A DNA stretch of 64,000 nt. Source: Pseudomonadota bacterium (GTDB taxonomy: Bacteria; Pseudomonadota; Alphaproteobacteria; Rhizobiales; Hyphomicrobiaceae). The notes under the pieces are model-generated. The model was not told the DNA's origin. It made no database searches and saw nothing but the letters and a program-made list of their open reading frames with translations. Below are positions 55,173 through 63,976 of this stretch, one piece after another. How positions within the stretch are numbered: position 1 is the first letter of the stretch; every line of letters starts with the position of its first letter. Location: assembly GCA_023423275.1 (NCBI GenBank), contig JAFAFW010000109.1, forward strand, positions 75,990 to 139,989. The letters run 5' to 3'. The translations under genes were made by a program, and so were the position numbers.

Positions 55173-56099
55173 TCAACCCTTGGCCTGACTGTTGTCGAGA
55201 AAGTCTTGGAGCGCGGCCAGTGTGGCTTCCGGATTTTCTTCCGCAAGGAAATGACCGGAATTTATGGCCATGCCGCGAACATTCGTGCACCACGCACGCC
55301 ACGCCTCAAGCGGACCGGCATGGCTCTTGCCGACATAGTCGGTTCCCCACAGCACGAGCGTTGGACATGTGATCTTACGGCCCGCCGCGCGGTCGGCCTC
55401 GTCGGCGGCACGGTCGAAGGTCGCACCTGCACGATAATCCTCACACACGGCATGGACGCGTTCCGGCTTGGTAAGCAGCGCCTTATAATGAGCCAGCGCT
55501 TCCGGCGCGAAGACGTCGAGCGACTTTTTCTGTGTCCAGCCCTTCAATGTGTGCTCGGCATAGTAATCGGAGTTCGCTGCGATCAGCGTTTCCGGCAACG
55601 GCGCGGGCTGCGCGAGAAACATCCAATGATAGGACTTCAGCGCCGTTTCGGCGGTCGTACGCGCCCAGACGTCCGCCGTTGTCAGGATATCCAGGATGAT
55701 TAACCGCTCAACGACCCCCGGATGATCGAGCGTGAGGCGATACGCGACACGCGCACCGCGATCGTGCCCCATCACGGTGAAGTTGCCGTGGCCGAGATCT
55801 CGCATGACGGCGACGGCATCCTCGGCCATGGCGCGCTTCGAATAGATCGTATGCTTATCGTCACCCGGCGGCGCGGCGCTTTCGCCATATCCACGCAGAT
55901 CCATGACAACGACCGTATGACGATGCGCCAGTTCCTGCGCGATGCGATGCCAGCACACGTGCGTCTGCGGATAACCGTGCAGGCACAGGAGCGGAGGGCC
56001 TGCACCGCCCACGCGCGCGAAAATCTCGCCAACATCCGTGCGGATGCGATGGGAGGAGAACCCTGGAAACAGGTCAGGCAGATCTGCCAGGCTGGTCAT
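55173..56099 (-). CDS. Fluoroacetate dehalogenase-type alpha/beta hydrolase
   Basis: The 308-residue protein is an alpha/beta hydrolase with an Asp nucleophile (HDRGARVAYRL). Aligned to the known fluoroacetate dehalogenase of Rhodopseudomonas palustris (remembered numbering D110, R111, R114, D134, H155, W156, Y219, H280), all eight sites match at a constant +3: D113, R114, R117, D137, H158, W159, Y222 and H283. These are the nucleophile, carboxylate-binding Args and the halide pocket (SYHWMF). Epoxide hydrolase is the main alternative. It lies between a patatin gene and purD. Confidence 0.82.
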   Translation of the reverse strand: MTSLADLPDLFPGFSSHRIRTDVGEIFARVGGAGPPLLCLHGYPQTHVCWHRIAQELAHRHTVVVMDLRGYGESAAPPGDDKHTIYSKRAMAEDAVAVMRDLGHGNFTVMGHDRGARVAYRLTLDHPGVVERLIILDILTTADVWARTTAETALKSYHWMFLAQPAPLPETLIAANSDYYAEHTLKGWTQKKSLDVFAPEALAHYKALLTKPERVHAVCEDYRAGATFDRAADEADRAAGRKITCPTLVLWGTDYVGKSHAGPLEAWRAWCTNVRGMAINSGHFLAEENPEATLAALQDFLDNSQAKG

Positions 56100-56122
56100 G
56101 AGCGTCCTCCTTGCTGAGCACG

Positions 56123-57397
56123 TTACGTCTCGCGCGCAATAGCCCGCCAGCCGATATCTTTCCGGCAGAACCCTTCCGGCCAATCGATGCGGGCGATGGC
56201 CTCGTAGGCGCGGTCGCGCGCTTCGGCGACCGTCTTCCCGCGCGCGGCGATATTGAGCACCCGGCCACCGTCCGCCAGCAGTCTGTCACCATCGCGGCGC
56301 GTACCTGCGTGGAAAATTTCGACGCCGGGCACCTCAGCGGCCGATGCGAGACCGCGGATTTCGGTACCCTTCTTCGGAGTTCCGGGATAGCCATTCGCCG
56401 CCATCACAACGGCCAGCGCCGCATCATCGTACCAGCGCAGATCGAAGTTTCCGAGGACACCATCCGCCGTCGCCAGCAGCGCCGCCAGGAGATCGGATTT
56501 CAGCCGCATCATCAACACCTGACACTCAGGATCGCCGAAGCGTACGTTGTACTCGATCAGCTTCGGCCCGGCGTCCGTCATCATCAGGCCAGCGAACAGG
56601 ATGCCCTTGAACGGCGTGCCGCGCTTGGCCAGTCCAGCGACGGTCGGCTCGATGATCTCGCGCATGACGCGATCACTGACAGCAGGCGTTATGACCGGAG
56701 CCGGAGAGTAAGCCCCCATGCCCCCGGTATTAGGGCCGTGATCGCCATCGAACGCACGCTTATGATCCTGGGCGGCACCCAGCGACAGGATATGTTGGCC
56801 GTCGACGAGGGCGAAGAAACTGGCTTCCTCGCCGTCCATGAATTCCTCGATCACGACTTCCGAGCCCGCCGCGCCGAAGCTGCCGTTGAAGCAGGCGTCG
56901 ATGGCGTCTTCGACCGCCATGGGGGTTGCGGCAATCACGACGCCCTTACCCGCTGCCAATCCGTCCGCCTTGACGACGACCGGCAGCTTCTGCCCGGCGG
57001 CGTACGCCTTGGCGGCCGCTGCGTCGGTGAAGCGCCCATAGGCTGCCGTCGGAATGTTGAACTCGCGGCAAAGATCCTTCGTGAAGCCCTTTGACCCCTC
57101 GAGTTGGGCTGCTTCCTTCGACGGCCCGAAAACTTTGAATCCTGACGCCGCCAGATCATCAGCGATTCCCGCCACCAAAGGCGCTTCAGGCCCGACGACC
57201 ACAAAATCAATGCCCGCATCCCGCGCGAACCGGATCACCGCGTCGTGGTCGGCGATGTCAATCGGCACGCAGGTTGCGACCTCGGCAATTCCGGCATTAC
57301 CAGGGGCGCAATAGAGTTTGGTCAGTAACGGGCTCGCGGAAATGGCCCACGCCAAAGCGTGCTCGCGGCCGCCCGAACCGAGAATAAGTACCTGCAT
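56123..57397 (-). CDS. purD: Phosphoribosylamine-glycine ligase
   Basis: PurD joins glycine to phosphoribosylamine with ATP in purine synthesis. The 424-residue ATP-grasp enzyme begins MQVLILGSGGREHALAW, followed by VVGPEAPLVAG, KADGLAAGKGVVIA, EEFMDGEEASFFALVDG, HKRAFDGDHGPNTGGMGAYSPAP and EYNVRFGDPECQ. The ATG at 57397 is the family start. Divergent from xseA with 106 bases between. Confidence 0.97.
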   Translation of the reverse strand: MQVLILGSGGREHALAWAISASPLLTKLYCAPGNAGIAEVATCVPIDIADHDAVIRFARDAGIDFVVVGPEAPLVAGIADDLAASGFKVFGPSKEAAQLEGSKGFTKDLCREFNIPTAAYGRFTDAAAAKAYAAGQKLPVVVKADGLAAGKGVVIAATPMAVEDAIDACFNGSFGAAGSEVVIEEFMDGEEASFFALVDGQHILSLGAAQDHKRAFDGDHGPNTGGMGAYSPAPVITPAVSDRVMREIIEPTVAGLAKRGTPFKGILFAGLMMTDAGPKLIEYNVRFGDPECQVLMMRLKSDLLAALLATADGVLGNFDLRWYDDAALAVVMAANGYPGTPKKGTEIRGLASAAEVPGVEIFHAGTRRDGDRLLADGGRVLNIAARGKTVAEARDRAYEAIARIDWPEGFCRKDIGWRAIARET

Positions 57398-57503
57398 TCC
57401 TGCATCTTCCTGAACGACATGGGGAAACGGCAATTCGACGCCGCCGCGCGATTGCCACCATGGTGTATCATTGCATGCGTGACCTCACAAACAGGGGATC
57501 GGG

Positions 57504-59129
57504 TTGGCCGAGATATCCACGCAAAACCGTACCGGCGGCAACGCTGCCGAATTTACCGTGTCCGAACTCGCGGGCGCCATCAAGCGTGCGTTGGAGGACG
57601 GCTTCGGCTACGTGCGGCTGCGTGGTGAGATTTCCGGCTTTCGCGGTGTGCATGCCTCCGGGCACTGCTATTTTGCGCTGAAGGACGACAAGGCCAAGAT
57701 CGAGGCCGTGATCTGGCGCGCGGTCATGCAGCGGCTCAAGGTCAAGCCGGAAGAGGGCATGGAGGTCATCGCCCAGGGGCGAATCACCACCTATCCGGGC
57801 TCCTCCAAGTACCAGATCGTGATCGATGCCCTCGAACCGGCGGGCATCGGCGCCCTGATGGCACTGCTGGAAGAGCGCAAGCGCAAGCTTGCCGCAGATG
57901 GGCTGTTCGATGAGGCGCGCAAGAAGTCCCGCCCGTTTTTGCCGCGCGTCGTTGGCATCATCACGTCTCCGACCGGCGCCGTTATCCGTGACATGCTGCA
58001 CGGTTTCGATGAACGGTTCCCCGTGCGTGTGATGGTCTGGCCGGTACGCGTCCAGGGCGAAACCAGCGCCGCCGAAGTGACCGCTGCCATTCGAGGCTTC
58101 AATGCGCTGCCAATCGGAGGCAAAGTCCCTCGCCCCGACGTTCTGATCGTCGCGCGTGGCGGTGGCAGCCTGGAGGATCTCTGGGGTTTCAACGACGAGA
58201 CGCTCGCCCGAACTGCGGCTGCCAGCCAGATACCGTTGATTTCAGCCGTCGGCCATGAAACCGACTGGACTCTCATCGATCTGGTTGCAGATGCCCGCGC
58301 GCCCACGCCGACGAAGGCCGCGGAATGGGCCGTTCCCAAATACGCCGAGCTGATTGAGGGGGTCGGTGGCCTCGCCCTGCGACTGGGGACTGCAATCCGG
58401 CGATCGGTCGAAGGCGCGCGAACGCATCTGAAAGCCGCCGCTCGTGGTCTGCCCCGGCGTGAAGATCTCCTTGCCCTGCCGCGCCAGCGCTTCGACGCCG
58501 TGGAACGGCGCCTCGGACGCGCCTTGTTGGCGAATACGCGGGCGCATGCCATGAACCATGCCCGCATCCAACCGCGCCTGCATCCACGGCTACTGACGGA
58601 CCGGCTGACGAAATTACGCGACCGGCTGGAGTCACTAAGTCACCGTAGCCGGGACGGCCTGTCGCGCGTCGCCGGCGCCCAGCGCGCGCGCTATGAGCGC
58701 AACGCCGGACGCCTCAACATCGAGGCCGTCCGCGCCCGGCTCTTGCGCGCTTCCGAGCGGTTGGCCATGTGCCGGGACCGGGCGGAACAGGCGTACGCAA
58801 ACCGCCTGACGCATCGGCGCGCGAATTTGGAAAGTATTTCCAAGCTCTTGTTATCATTGAGTTATCAGGGCATCCTGGAGCGCGGATTTGCCCTCGTCAG
58901 AAGTGCCGAGGGCCAGGCAATCCGCTCTGCCCGGGCGGTCGAGGCAGGCAGCGCCATCGAGATCGAATTTGCCGATGGTTGCCTGGATGCGAACATCCGC
59001 GCCGTGCGGCGGAGCGGTGAAAAACGCGCGTCGAAACCACAAGCCTCGCGCCTTGTCGACCCGGCCCAGGTCCGCACGCCCCGGCCAAAAAACGGCGGCT
59101 CCAACGGGGGCCAAGGTTCACTGTTTTGA
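57504..59129 (+). CDS. xseA: Exodeoxyribonuclease VII large subunit
   Basis: XseA is the large subunit of exonuclease VII, which degrades single-stranded DNA in repair. The 541-residue protein has an N-terminal OB-fold domain (VRLRGEISGFRGVHASGHCYFALKD), the catalytic region (VGIITSPTGAVIRDMLH, VARGGGSLEDLWGFNDE, SAVGHETDWTLID) and a long Arg-rich coiled coil. A Lys/Arg/Gly-rich tail follows. The start is TTG at 57504 with AGGGG 7 bases upstream. The small subunit xseB is not adjacent. Confidence 0.94.
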   Translation: MAEISTQNRTGGNAAEFTVSELAGAIKRALEDGFGYVRLRGEISGFRGVHASGHCYFALKDDKAKIEAVIWRAVMQRLKVKPEEGMEVIAQGRITTYPGSSKYQIVIDALEPAGIGALMALLEERKRKLAADGLFDEARKKSRPFLPRVVGIITSPTGAVIRDMLHGFDERFPVRVMVWPVRVQGETSAAEVTAAIRGFNALPIGGKVPRPDVLIVARGGGSLEDLWGFNDETLARTAAASQIPLISAVGHETDWTLIDLVADARAPTPTKAAEWAVPKYAELIEGVGGLALRLGTAIRRSVEGARTHLKAAARGLPRREDLLALPRQRFDAVERRLGRALLANTRAHAMNHARIQPRLHPRLLTDRLTKLRDRLESLSHRSRDGLSRVAGAQRARYERNAGRLNIEAVRARLLRASERLAMCRDRAEQAYANRLTHRRANLESISKLLLSLSYQGILERGFALVRSAEGQAIRSARAVEAGSAIEIEFADGCLDANIRAVRRSGEKRASKPQASRLVDPAQVRTPRPKNGGSNGGQGSLF

Positions 59130-59195
59130 TCAATCTGGCCCCATGGACCTTGACGGCGGCGGCGCCATTCGCGATGTCACGGGGGCAACGATCGG

Positions 59196-59426
59196 ATGCC
59201 TATTATGAACCGCTTCGAAAAACTGTTCGGATCGCAGGGTGAAGCCCGTGTCCGTTATATGGACGGGGAATTTCAGGTCACGTCGCCGGGTGACTATGTC
59301 CGGTGCGCGGTCACCAGCGCGCAAATTCCTCTGACGGAGCTGCGCTATTGGAGCGTGGAGCTGCAGGAAGCCTACGCGACGCCCGAGGCATCGCTCGAAC
59401 GCTATCGGGAATTGCGGGCACGGTAG
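59196..59426 (+). CDS. DUF2093 domain protein
   Basis: The 76-residue protein contains EARVRYMDGEFQVTSPGDYVRCAV, PLTELRYWSVELQEAYATPEA and a final Arg-rich helix, which match DUF2093, a small alphaproteobacterial family of unknown function. It lies 66 bases after xseA on the same strand, a common neighbourhood in Rhizobiales, and has a Gly-rich ribosome site upstream. Confidence 0.88.
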   Translation: MPIMNRFEKLFGSQGEARVRYMDGEFQVTSPGDYVRCAVTSAQIPLTELRYWSVELQEAYATPEASLERYRELRAR

Positions 59427-59517
59427 CGCGGAAGAATCATCTGGCGCCGACGCCCGAGGCATTCGGCAGAAGGCGCCCCTCGGCCCGCCGGGACCAAGAG
59501 ACGCCCACACAAGCCGA

Positions 59518-59781
59518 TCAGTTCTTGTTCATCCTGTTCCAGAAGCGCGCTGAGAAGCAGCGGCCAACCACGCTGCGTGACACCACGTCACCCGCCCGGT
59601 TGTAACCGAGCTGAACGCGGCGAGGACCAAAGCACTTGGTCTGCGTGCGCACGACGGATGTGCTGTGGTAGGAGTTCTTCCAGCCACCGTAGCCAGGCGC
59701 CGCTGAGGCACCCGATGTGCCTGCGCCGATGGCGGTCAATCCAACAATCGCTGCAGCGAAAAGGGCGGGTTTGATCATCAT
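59518..59781 (-). CDS. Small exported protein of unknown function
   Basis: The 87-residue protein starts with a signal peptide (IKPALFAAAIVGLTAIGAG) cut near ASA-AP, leaving about 60 residues. The mature part has a Tyr/Ser-rich stretch, TKCFGPRRVQLGYN and SVVGRCFSARFWN, with two Cys that can form a disulfide. ATG 59781 has AGAGGAG just upstream. A tiny frame and a terminator lie on the same strand farther upstream, so transcription from there may be stopped before this gene. Confidence 0.65.
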   Translation of the reverse strand: MMIKPALFAAAIVGLTAIGAGTSGASAAPGYGGWKNSYHSTSVVRTQTKCFGPRRVQLGYNRAGDVVSRSVVGRCFSARFWNRMNKN

Positions 59782-59943
59782 AGGCTCCTCTGAGATTTTT
59801 GTTGTGCTCACTCGGCCCGGAGCTGGTTTCCTCACCCCGAACCGTCATGCAACATTGACACGCCCTGGATGAACGCCTCCGGAGTGAGCCGTTCATTGCG
59901 AATTCACCGCATGCTCGCCGTACCGACACATGCAAGAGGGAAC

Positions 59944-59978
59944 CCAAAAACGAAAAGGGCCACCTTGCGGTGGCCCTT
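59944..59978 (-). terminator. Strong terminator downstream of the tiny frame
   Basis: On the minus strand AAGGGCCACC (complement of 59969-59978) pairs with GGTGGCCCTT (complement of 59955-59964) around a 4-base loop, a perfect 10-bp stem, followed by TTCG and a U5 run (59946-59950). This is a textbook rho-independent terminator and belongs to a transcript running leftwards from above 60035. Confidence 0.85.
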
Positions 59979-60034
59979 CGTGAGTTGAGATCTGCCGATA
60001 CCGGCCGGGCTCTGACTTCGTCCCGAGATGTTCG

Positions 60035-60115
60035 TCAGATGGGACGCGGAGGCTGCTCCAACGTCCGGGCTGCGAACACAAACCTCACCGGCAGAGTCCA
60101 CATCTCACTCGACAT
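60035..60115 (-). CDS. 26-residue small open frame with perfect Shine-Dalgarno
   Basis: ATG at 60115 opens a 26-codon frame ending TGA at 60035. The peptide reads MSSEMWTLPVRFVF then AARTLEQPPRPI. AAAGGAGGTGATCC just upstream is the exact complement of the 16S rRNA 3' end, with AGGAGG 7 bases before the ATG, the strongest possible ribosome site. A rho-independent terminator ends the transcript 57 bases after the stop. The frame could be a small protein, a leader peptide for the exported protein gene downstream, or part of a regulatory RNA. No homology evidence was available. Confidence 0.55.
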   Translation of the reverse strand: MSSEMWTLPVRFVFAARTLEQPPRPI

Positions 60116-60116
60116 T

Positions 60117-60130
60117 GGATCACCTCCTTT
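60117..60130 (-). promoter_or_regulatory. Perfect anti-anti-SD ribosome binding site
   Basis: The + strand reads GGATCACCTCCTTT here, identical to the universal 3' end of 16S rRNA, so its complement is a perfect 12- to 14-base Shine-Dalgarno sequence for the frame starting at 60115. The surrounding bases show no other rRNA similarity. Confidence 0.8.
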
Positions 60131-60294
60131 CCGTCGTTGAAAATTTCAGTTGTGACTTTGCCTTGAAATAATTGCAGGTGACAATAGACCTTTCGCCGCA
60201 GTTCGCAGGCGGACGGTCCTTGCTTTCGCGCCGTCCAGCGATTACCCCGGAAGCGACATAAGCGATTGAGCTTGTGGGATAAAAGGATCGTCGA
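60131..60294. other. Intergenic region before corA, no clear element
   Basis: Between the tiny frame (minus) and corA (plus) there are 164 bases that should hold both promoters. I see only weak matches to -35 and -10 elements on either strand. AAAAGGA lies 7 bases before the corA ATG. Confidence 0.5.
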
Positions 60295-61260
60295 ATGCTG
60301 ACCGCTTATCAGTCTCAAGAGATGGGGCTGGCCAAATGCGAAACGATGCCCGCCCGTGACGCGGTCTGGATCGACATGCTCAATCCAACCAAGGAAGAAG
60401 AGGCTCTCGTCGAGCGCGAGTTTGGCCTCTCCATCCCCACACGGGAGGAAATGGCCGAGATCGAGGTTTCCAGCCGACTCTACCAGGAGTCCGGTGCCTA
60501 CTTCATGACCGCAACCGTACTGCACCAGATCGACATGCCCGATCCCAAGGCGGCGACCATTACTTTCATCCTGACTGACAATCGTCTTATCACGGTACGC
60601 TACGCCGACCCCCGCTCGTTCGCGCTGTTTCTCGGCAGGGCCGCGAAGGGTGACGCCGACTGCAACGCGCCGATCTCGATCATGCTGGGGCTGCTGGAGT
60701 CCATCATCGACCGCGCCTCGGACCTCATAGAGCGGTTACAGGCCGATACCGAGAAACTGGCGCAGAGCATTTTCGATACGAAAAGCGGCGCAGGCAGTCA
60801 GTCCAAGCGCTTCGACGTCATTCTCAAGGAGATCGGCCGCAGCGGTGAAATCACCTCGAAGGCGCGTGAAAGCCTGCTGTCGCTGGGACGTGTTCTCACC
60901 TACCTGATGAACATCGCGCAGCTTCGAAAGGATTCCAAAACGATCAAGGAGCGGATCAAGACTGAATCGCGCGACGTGCAATCCCTCGCGGACCATGTCG
61001 GCTACCTGAACTCGCGTGTCACCTTCATGCTGGACGCTTCGTTGGGTCTCGTCTCGATCGAGCAGAACCAGATCATCAAGTTATTCTCGGTCGTGGCGGT
61101 CGTGCTGCTGCCGCCGACGCTGGTAGCCTCGATCTACGGCATGAACTTCCAATTCATGCCGGAACTGGGCTGGGAATACGGATACCCGCTGGCGCTTGCG
61201 CTGATGGTGCTGTCAGCCGTTTTGCCGTTCCTCTTCTTCCGACACAAGGGTTGGCTATAG
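60295..61260 (+). CDS. CorA-family magnesium/divalent cation transporter
   Basis: The 321-residue protein has an N-terminal cytoplasmic domain, a long helix (TKERIKTESRDVQSLADHVGYLN-type region around 200-240) and two C-terminal transmembrane helices with the pore loop signature YGMNFQFMPEL. The GMN motif is diagnostic for CorA-like pentameric Mg2+/Co2+ channels. It ends with FFRHKGWL, a typical basic tail. It is the only transport gene nearby. Confidence 0.9.
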   Translation: MLTAYQSQEMGLAKCETMPARDAVWIDMLNPTKEEEALVEREFGLSIPTREEMAEIEVSSRLYQESGAYFMTATVLHQIDMPDPKAATITFILTDNRLITVRYADPRSFALFLGRAAKGDADCNAPISIMLGLLESIIDRASDLIERLQADTEKLAQSIFDTKSGAGSQSKRFDVILKEIGRSGEITSKARESLLSLGRVLTYLMNIAQLRKDSKTIKERIKTESRDVQSLADHVGYLNSRVTFMLDASLGLVSIEQNQIIKLFSVVAVVLLPPTLVASIYGMNFQFMPELGWEYGYPLALALMVLSAVLPFLFFRHKGWL

Positions 61261-61335
61261 CTCCCGGCGATGGATGTCGACAGCCGCAACCGGCCCACGT
61301 AGGTTGACGTCCAAACATCAGCAGGGAACGGAAAC

Positions 61336-62115
61336 ATGGATCTCGGACTCAAGGGCAAGTCGGCAATCGTCTGCGCCGCCTCCAAGGGACTCGGCAAGGG
61401 TTGTGCAGAAGCGCTGGCGCGCGAAGGCGTCGATCTCACCATCTGCGCGCGCGGCAAGGAGGCATTGGAAGCAACCGCAGCCGAACTGCGCAAGCTCGGC
61501 GCGCCCCAGGTGACTGCTATCGCCTGTGACGTGACGACCGAGGATGGGCGCAAAGAGCTGCTCGCCGCCTGCCCCAACCCGGACATTCTGATCAATAACG
61601 CTGGCGGCCCCCCGCCCGGCGATTTCAAGAACTTCACGCTCGATGACTGGCGCAAGGCCGTCGAAGGCAACATGCTGACGCCGATCGCGCTGATCCACGC
61701 CACCGTCTACGGCATGATGGATCGTGGCTTCGGGCGCATCGTCAACATCACGAGCGCATCGGTGAAAGCGCCAATCCCGGTCCTCGAGCTGTCCAACGGT
61801 GCACGCGCAGGCCTGACGGGCGCGGTGGCCGCGCTGGCGCGCAAAACGGTCGGCCGCAACGTCACGATCAACGCATTGCTTCCAGGACCGTTCGATACGG
61901 ACCGCCTGCGCTCAACGACGCAAAAGATGGCTGACTCCAGCGGCAAGACGTTCGAAGCGGTACACGAGGCGCGCAAATTGGAAACACCGGCCAAGCGTTT
62001 CGGCACCGCGGAAGAGTTTGGCGCGACAGCAGCTTTCCTGTGTTCCGCGCAGGGTGGTTACATCACCGGCCAGAACATCGTCATCGACGGCGGCTTGTTC
62101 CCTGGAACGCTTTAA
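61336..62115 (+). CDS. SDR-family protein with altered active site
   Basis: The 259-residue protein has an SDR Rossmann fold: CAASKGLGKG near residue 14 (usual TGxxxGIG), DILINNAGGPPPG and VNITSASV with the catalytic Ser. The Tyr-x-x-x-Lys pair that performs the chemistry is replaced by S-N-G-A-R (ELSNGARAGLTG), so classical dehydrogenase activity is unlikely as drawn. The C-terminal YITGQNIVIDGG is normal. A subfamily with this change exists. It is convergent with fhs, 78 bases apart. Confidence 0.85.
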   Translation: MDLGLKGKSAIVCAASKGLGKGCAEALAREGVDLTICARGKEALEATAAELRKLGAPQVTAIACDVTTEDGRKELLAACPNPDILINNAGGPPPGDFKNFTLDDWRKAVEGNMLTPIALIHATVYGMMDRGFGRIVNITSASVKAPIPVLELSNGARAGLTGAVAALARKTVGRNVTINALLPGPFDTDRLRSTTQKMADSSGKTFEAVHEARKLETPAKRFGTAEEFGATAAFLCSAQGGYITGQNIVIDGGLFPGTL

Positions 62116-62133
62116 CTCCCGGCTGACCTGACG

Positions 62134-62165
62134 AAAAGTCCCGGACGCGCCAAGCGCATCCGGGA
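62134..62165 (-). terminator. Terminator of fhs
   Basis: TCCCGGA (62139-62145) and TCCGGGA (62159-62165) pair over 7 bases, with three more pairs (GCG/CGC) inside, and on the minus strand the stem is followed by four U (62134-62137). It lies between the convergent SDR and fhs genes. Confidence 0.65.
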
Positions 62166-62193
62166 CGATGCCACCCCAAGCAATGAGCCGGGC

Positions 62194-63867
62194 CTAGAAC
62201 AGCCCCTCGATCTGACCGGCCTCGTTGAGCCGGATGACCTCGGCCGACGGCACGCGCGGCAAGCCCGGCATGCGCATGATCTCACCGCAAACCACAACGA
62301 TGAATTCGGCACCGGCCGCCAGGATCACCTCGCGGATCGGCACCACATGGCCGGATGGCGCGCCGCGCAGGTTCGGATCGGTCGAGAACGAGTATTGCGT
62401 CTTCGCCATGCAGACCGGCAGGTTTCCATAGGCCGCCTGCAGTTCCTTGATCTGGCTGCGCACCGAGGAATCAGCGGAGATGTCGGATGCGCCGTAGAGG
62501 CTGGTGGCGATGGTCTTGATCTTGTCCCACAGCGGCACATCTTCAGCATACAGCGGCTTGAAGTCCGACTTGCCGCCCTCGCAGACCTCAACCACATAAC
62601 GGGCGAGATCCTGAGTACCCTTGCCACCATCCGCCCAGTGCGTGCACAGGAAGGCGCGGGTGCCCGCAGCCTCCGCCACTTCCTTGATGGCGGCGACTTC
62701 AGCGTCGGTATCCGTGATGAACTTGTTGATGGCGACAATCGGCGGCACGCCAAACTTCTTCACATTCTCCAGATGCCGCTGAAGGTTCGCGGCGCCTTTT
62801 TTCACCGCAGCAACATTCTCGCCCTTCAACTCATCCTTGGCGACGCCACCGTGCATCTTGAGCGCGCGAACCGTGGTCACGATCACGGCCGCTGACGGTT
62901 TCAGGCCGGCCTTGCGGCACTTGATGTCGAAGAATTTCTCGGCGCCCAGATCCGCACCGAAACCGGCTTCGGTCACGACATAGTCGGCAAGCTTCAACGC
63001 CGTCTTCGTTGCCAGGACCGAGTTGCAGCCATGCGCGATGTTGGCGAACGGACCGCCGTGGATGAACACCGGATTGTTCTCCAGTGTCTGGACCAGGTTT
63101 GGCATCAGCGCATCCTTGAGCAGCACGGTCATCGCGCCGTCAGCCTTGAGATCGCGCGCCAGCACCGGCTTCTTTTCGCGCGTATAGCCGACGACAATGT
63201 TGCCGAGGCGGCGCTGCAGATCCTTCAGATCCATCGCCAGACACAGAATCGCCATCACCTCGGAAGCCACCGTGATGTCGAATCCATCCTGACGCGGGAA
63301 ACCGTTCGACACACCGCCGAGCGAGTTCACGATCGATCGCAACGCACGGTCATTCATATCCATCACGCGGCGCCAGGCGATGCGGCGTGCGTCGATGCCG
63401 AGGCTGTTGCCCCAATAGATGTGATTGTCCAGCATCGCCGAGAGCAGGTTGTTCGCCGACGTGATGGCATGGAAATCGCCGGTGAAATGAAGGTTGATGT
63501 CCTCCATCGGCACGACCTGCGCATGACCGCCGCCGGCCGCCCCACCCTTCACCCCGAAGCACGGCCCGAGCGAGGGTTCGCGAATGCAGATAACGGCCTT
63601 TTTGCCGATCCGGTTCAAGCCGTCACCGAGCCCGACGGTCGTCGTCGTCTTGCCCTCGCCTGCCGGTGTCGGATTGATCGCGGTCACCAGGATCAGCTTG
63701 CCATCGGGACGGTTGGCAAGCCCCTTGATGAAGGAGGCGGAGATCTTTGCCTTGTCGTGACCGTAGGGGATCAGGCTTTCGGAGGGAATGCCGAGCTTGC
63801 AGCCGATCTCCTGGATGGGCCGCTTGGACGCCGCGCGGGCGATATCGATGTCGGATACCACGGTCAT
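62194..63867 (-). CDS. fhs: Formate-tetrahydrofolate ligase
   Basis: Fhs joins formate to tetrahydrofolate with ATP, giving 10-formyl-THF for purine and formyl-Met synthesis or C1 assimilation. The roughly 557-residue protein has IPYGHDKAKISASF, the P-loop INPTPAGEGKTTTTVGLGDGL, GPCFGVKGGAAGGGHAQV, NIAHGCNSVLATK and TEAGFGADLGAEKFFDIKCR. The ATG at 63867 is preceded by GGGGGAA. The folate partner gene folD is not nearby. A perfect 12-bp palindrome lies 46 bases upstream. Confidence 0.97.
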   Translation of the reverse strand: MTVVSDIDIARAASKRPIQEIGCKLGIPSESLIPYGHDKAKISASFIKGLANRPDGKLILVTAINPTPAGEGKTTTTVGLGDGLNRIGKKAVICIREPSLGPCFGVKGGAAGGGHAQVVPMEDINLHFTGDFHAITSANNLLSAMLDNHIYWGNSLGIDARRIAWRRVMDMNDRALRSIVNSLGGVSNGFPRQDGFDITVASEVMAILCLAMDLKDLQRRLGNIVVGYTREKKPVLARDLKADGAMTVLLKDALMPNLVQTLENNPVFIHGGPFANIAHGCNSVLATKTALKLADYVVTEAGFGADLGAEKFFDIKCRKAGLKPSAAVIVTTVRALKMHGGVAKDELKGENVAAVKKGAANLQRHLENVKKFGVPPIVAINKFITDTDAEVAAIKEVAEAAGTRAFLCTHWADGGKGTQDLARYVVEVCEGGKSDFKPLYAEDVPLWDKIKTIATSLYGASDISADSSVRSQIKELQAAYGNLPVCMAKTQYSFSTDPNLRGAPSGHVVPIREVILAAGAEFIVVVCGEIMRMPGLPRVPSAEVIRLNEAGQIEGLF

Positions 63868-63913
63868 GTTTCCCCCTGTTTTCTGTTGGCCGGAGGATCG
63901 GACGGCGCGGCTT

Positions 63914-63925
63914 GGCTTGCAAGCC
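63914..63925. promoter_or_regulatory. 12-bp perfect palindrome upstream of fhs
   Basis: GGCTTGCAAGCC reads the same on both strands and lies 46 bases upstream of the fhs ATG, where an operator would be expected. It could be a regulator site, but no regulator is known here. Confidence 0.3.
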
Positions 63926-63976
63926 GGTGACAGGACTTTTTTCACAGCGAAGTGAAGCGGTCTGAGAGCGACATGA

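Noticed and set aside
60115..60130. Match to the 16S rRNA 3' end on the + strand
   Set aside because: Only these 16 bases match; no flanking rRNA sequence exists. It is better explained as the complement of a perfect Shine-Dalgarno site on the minus strand.
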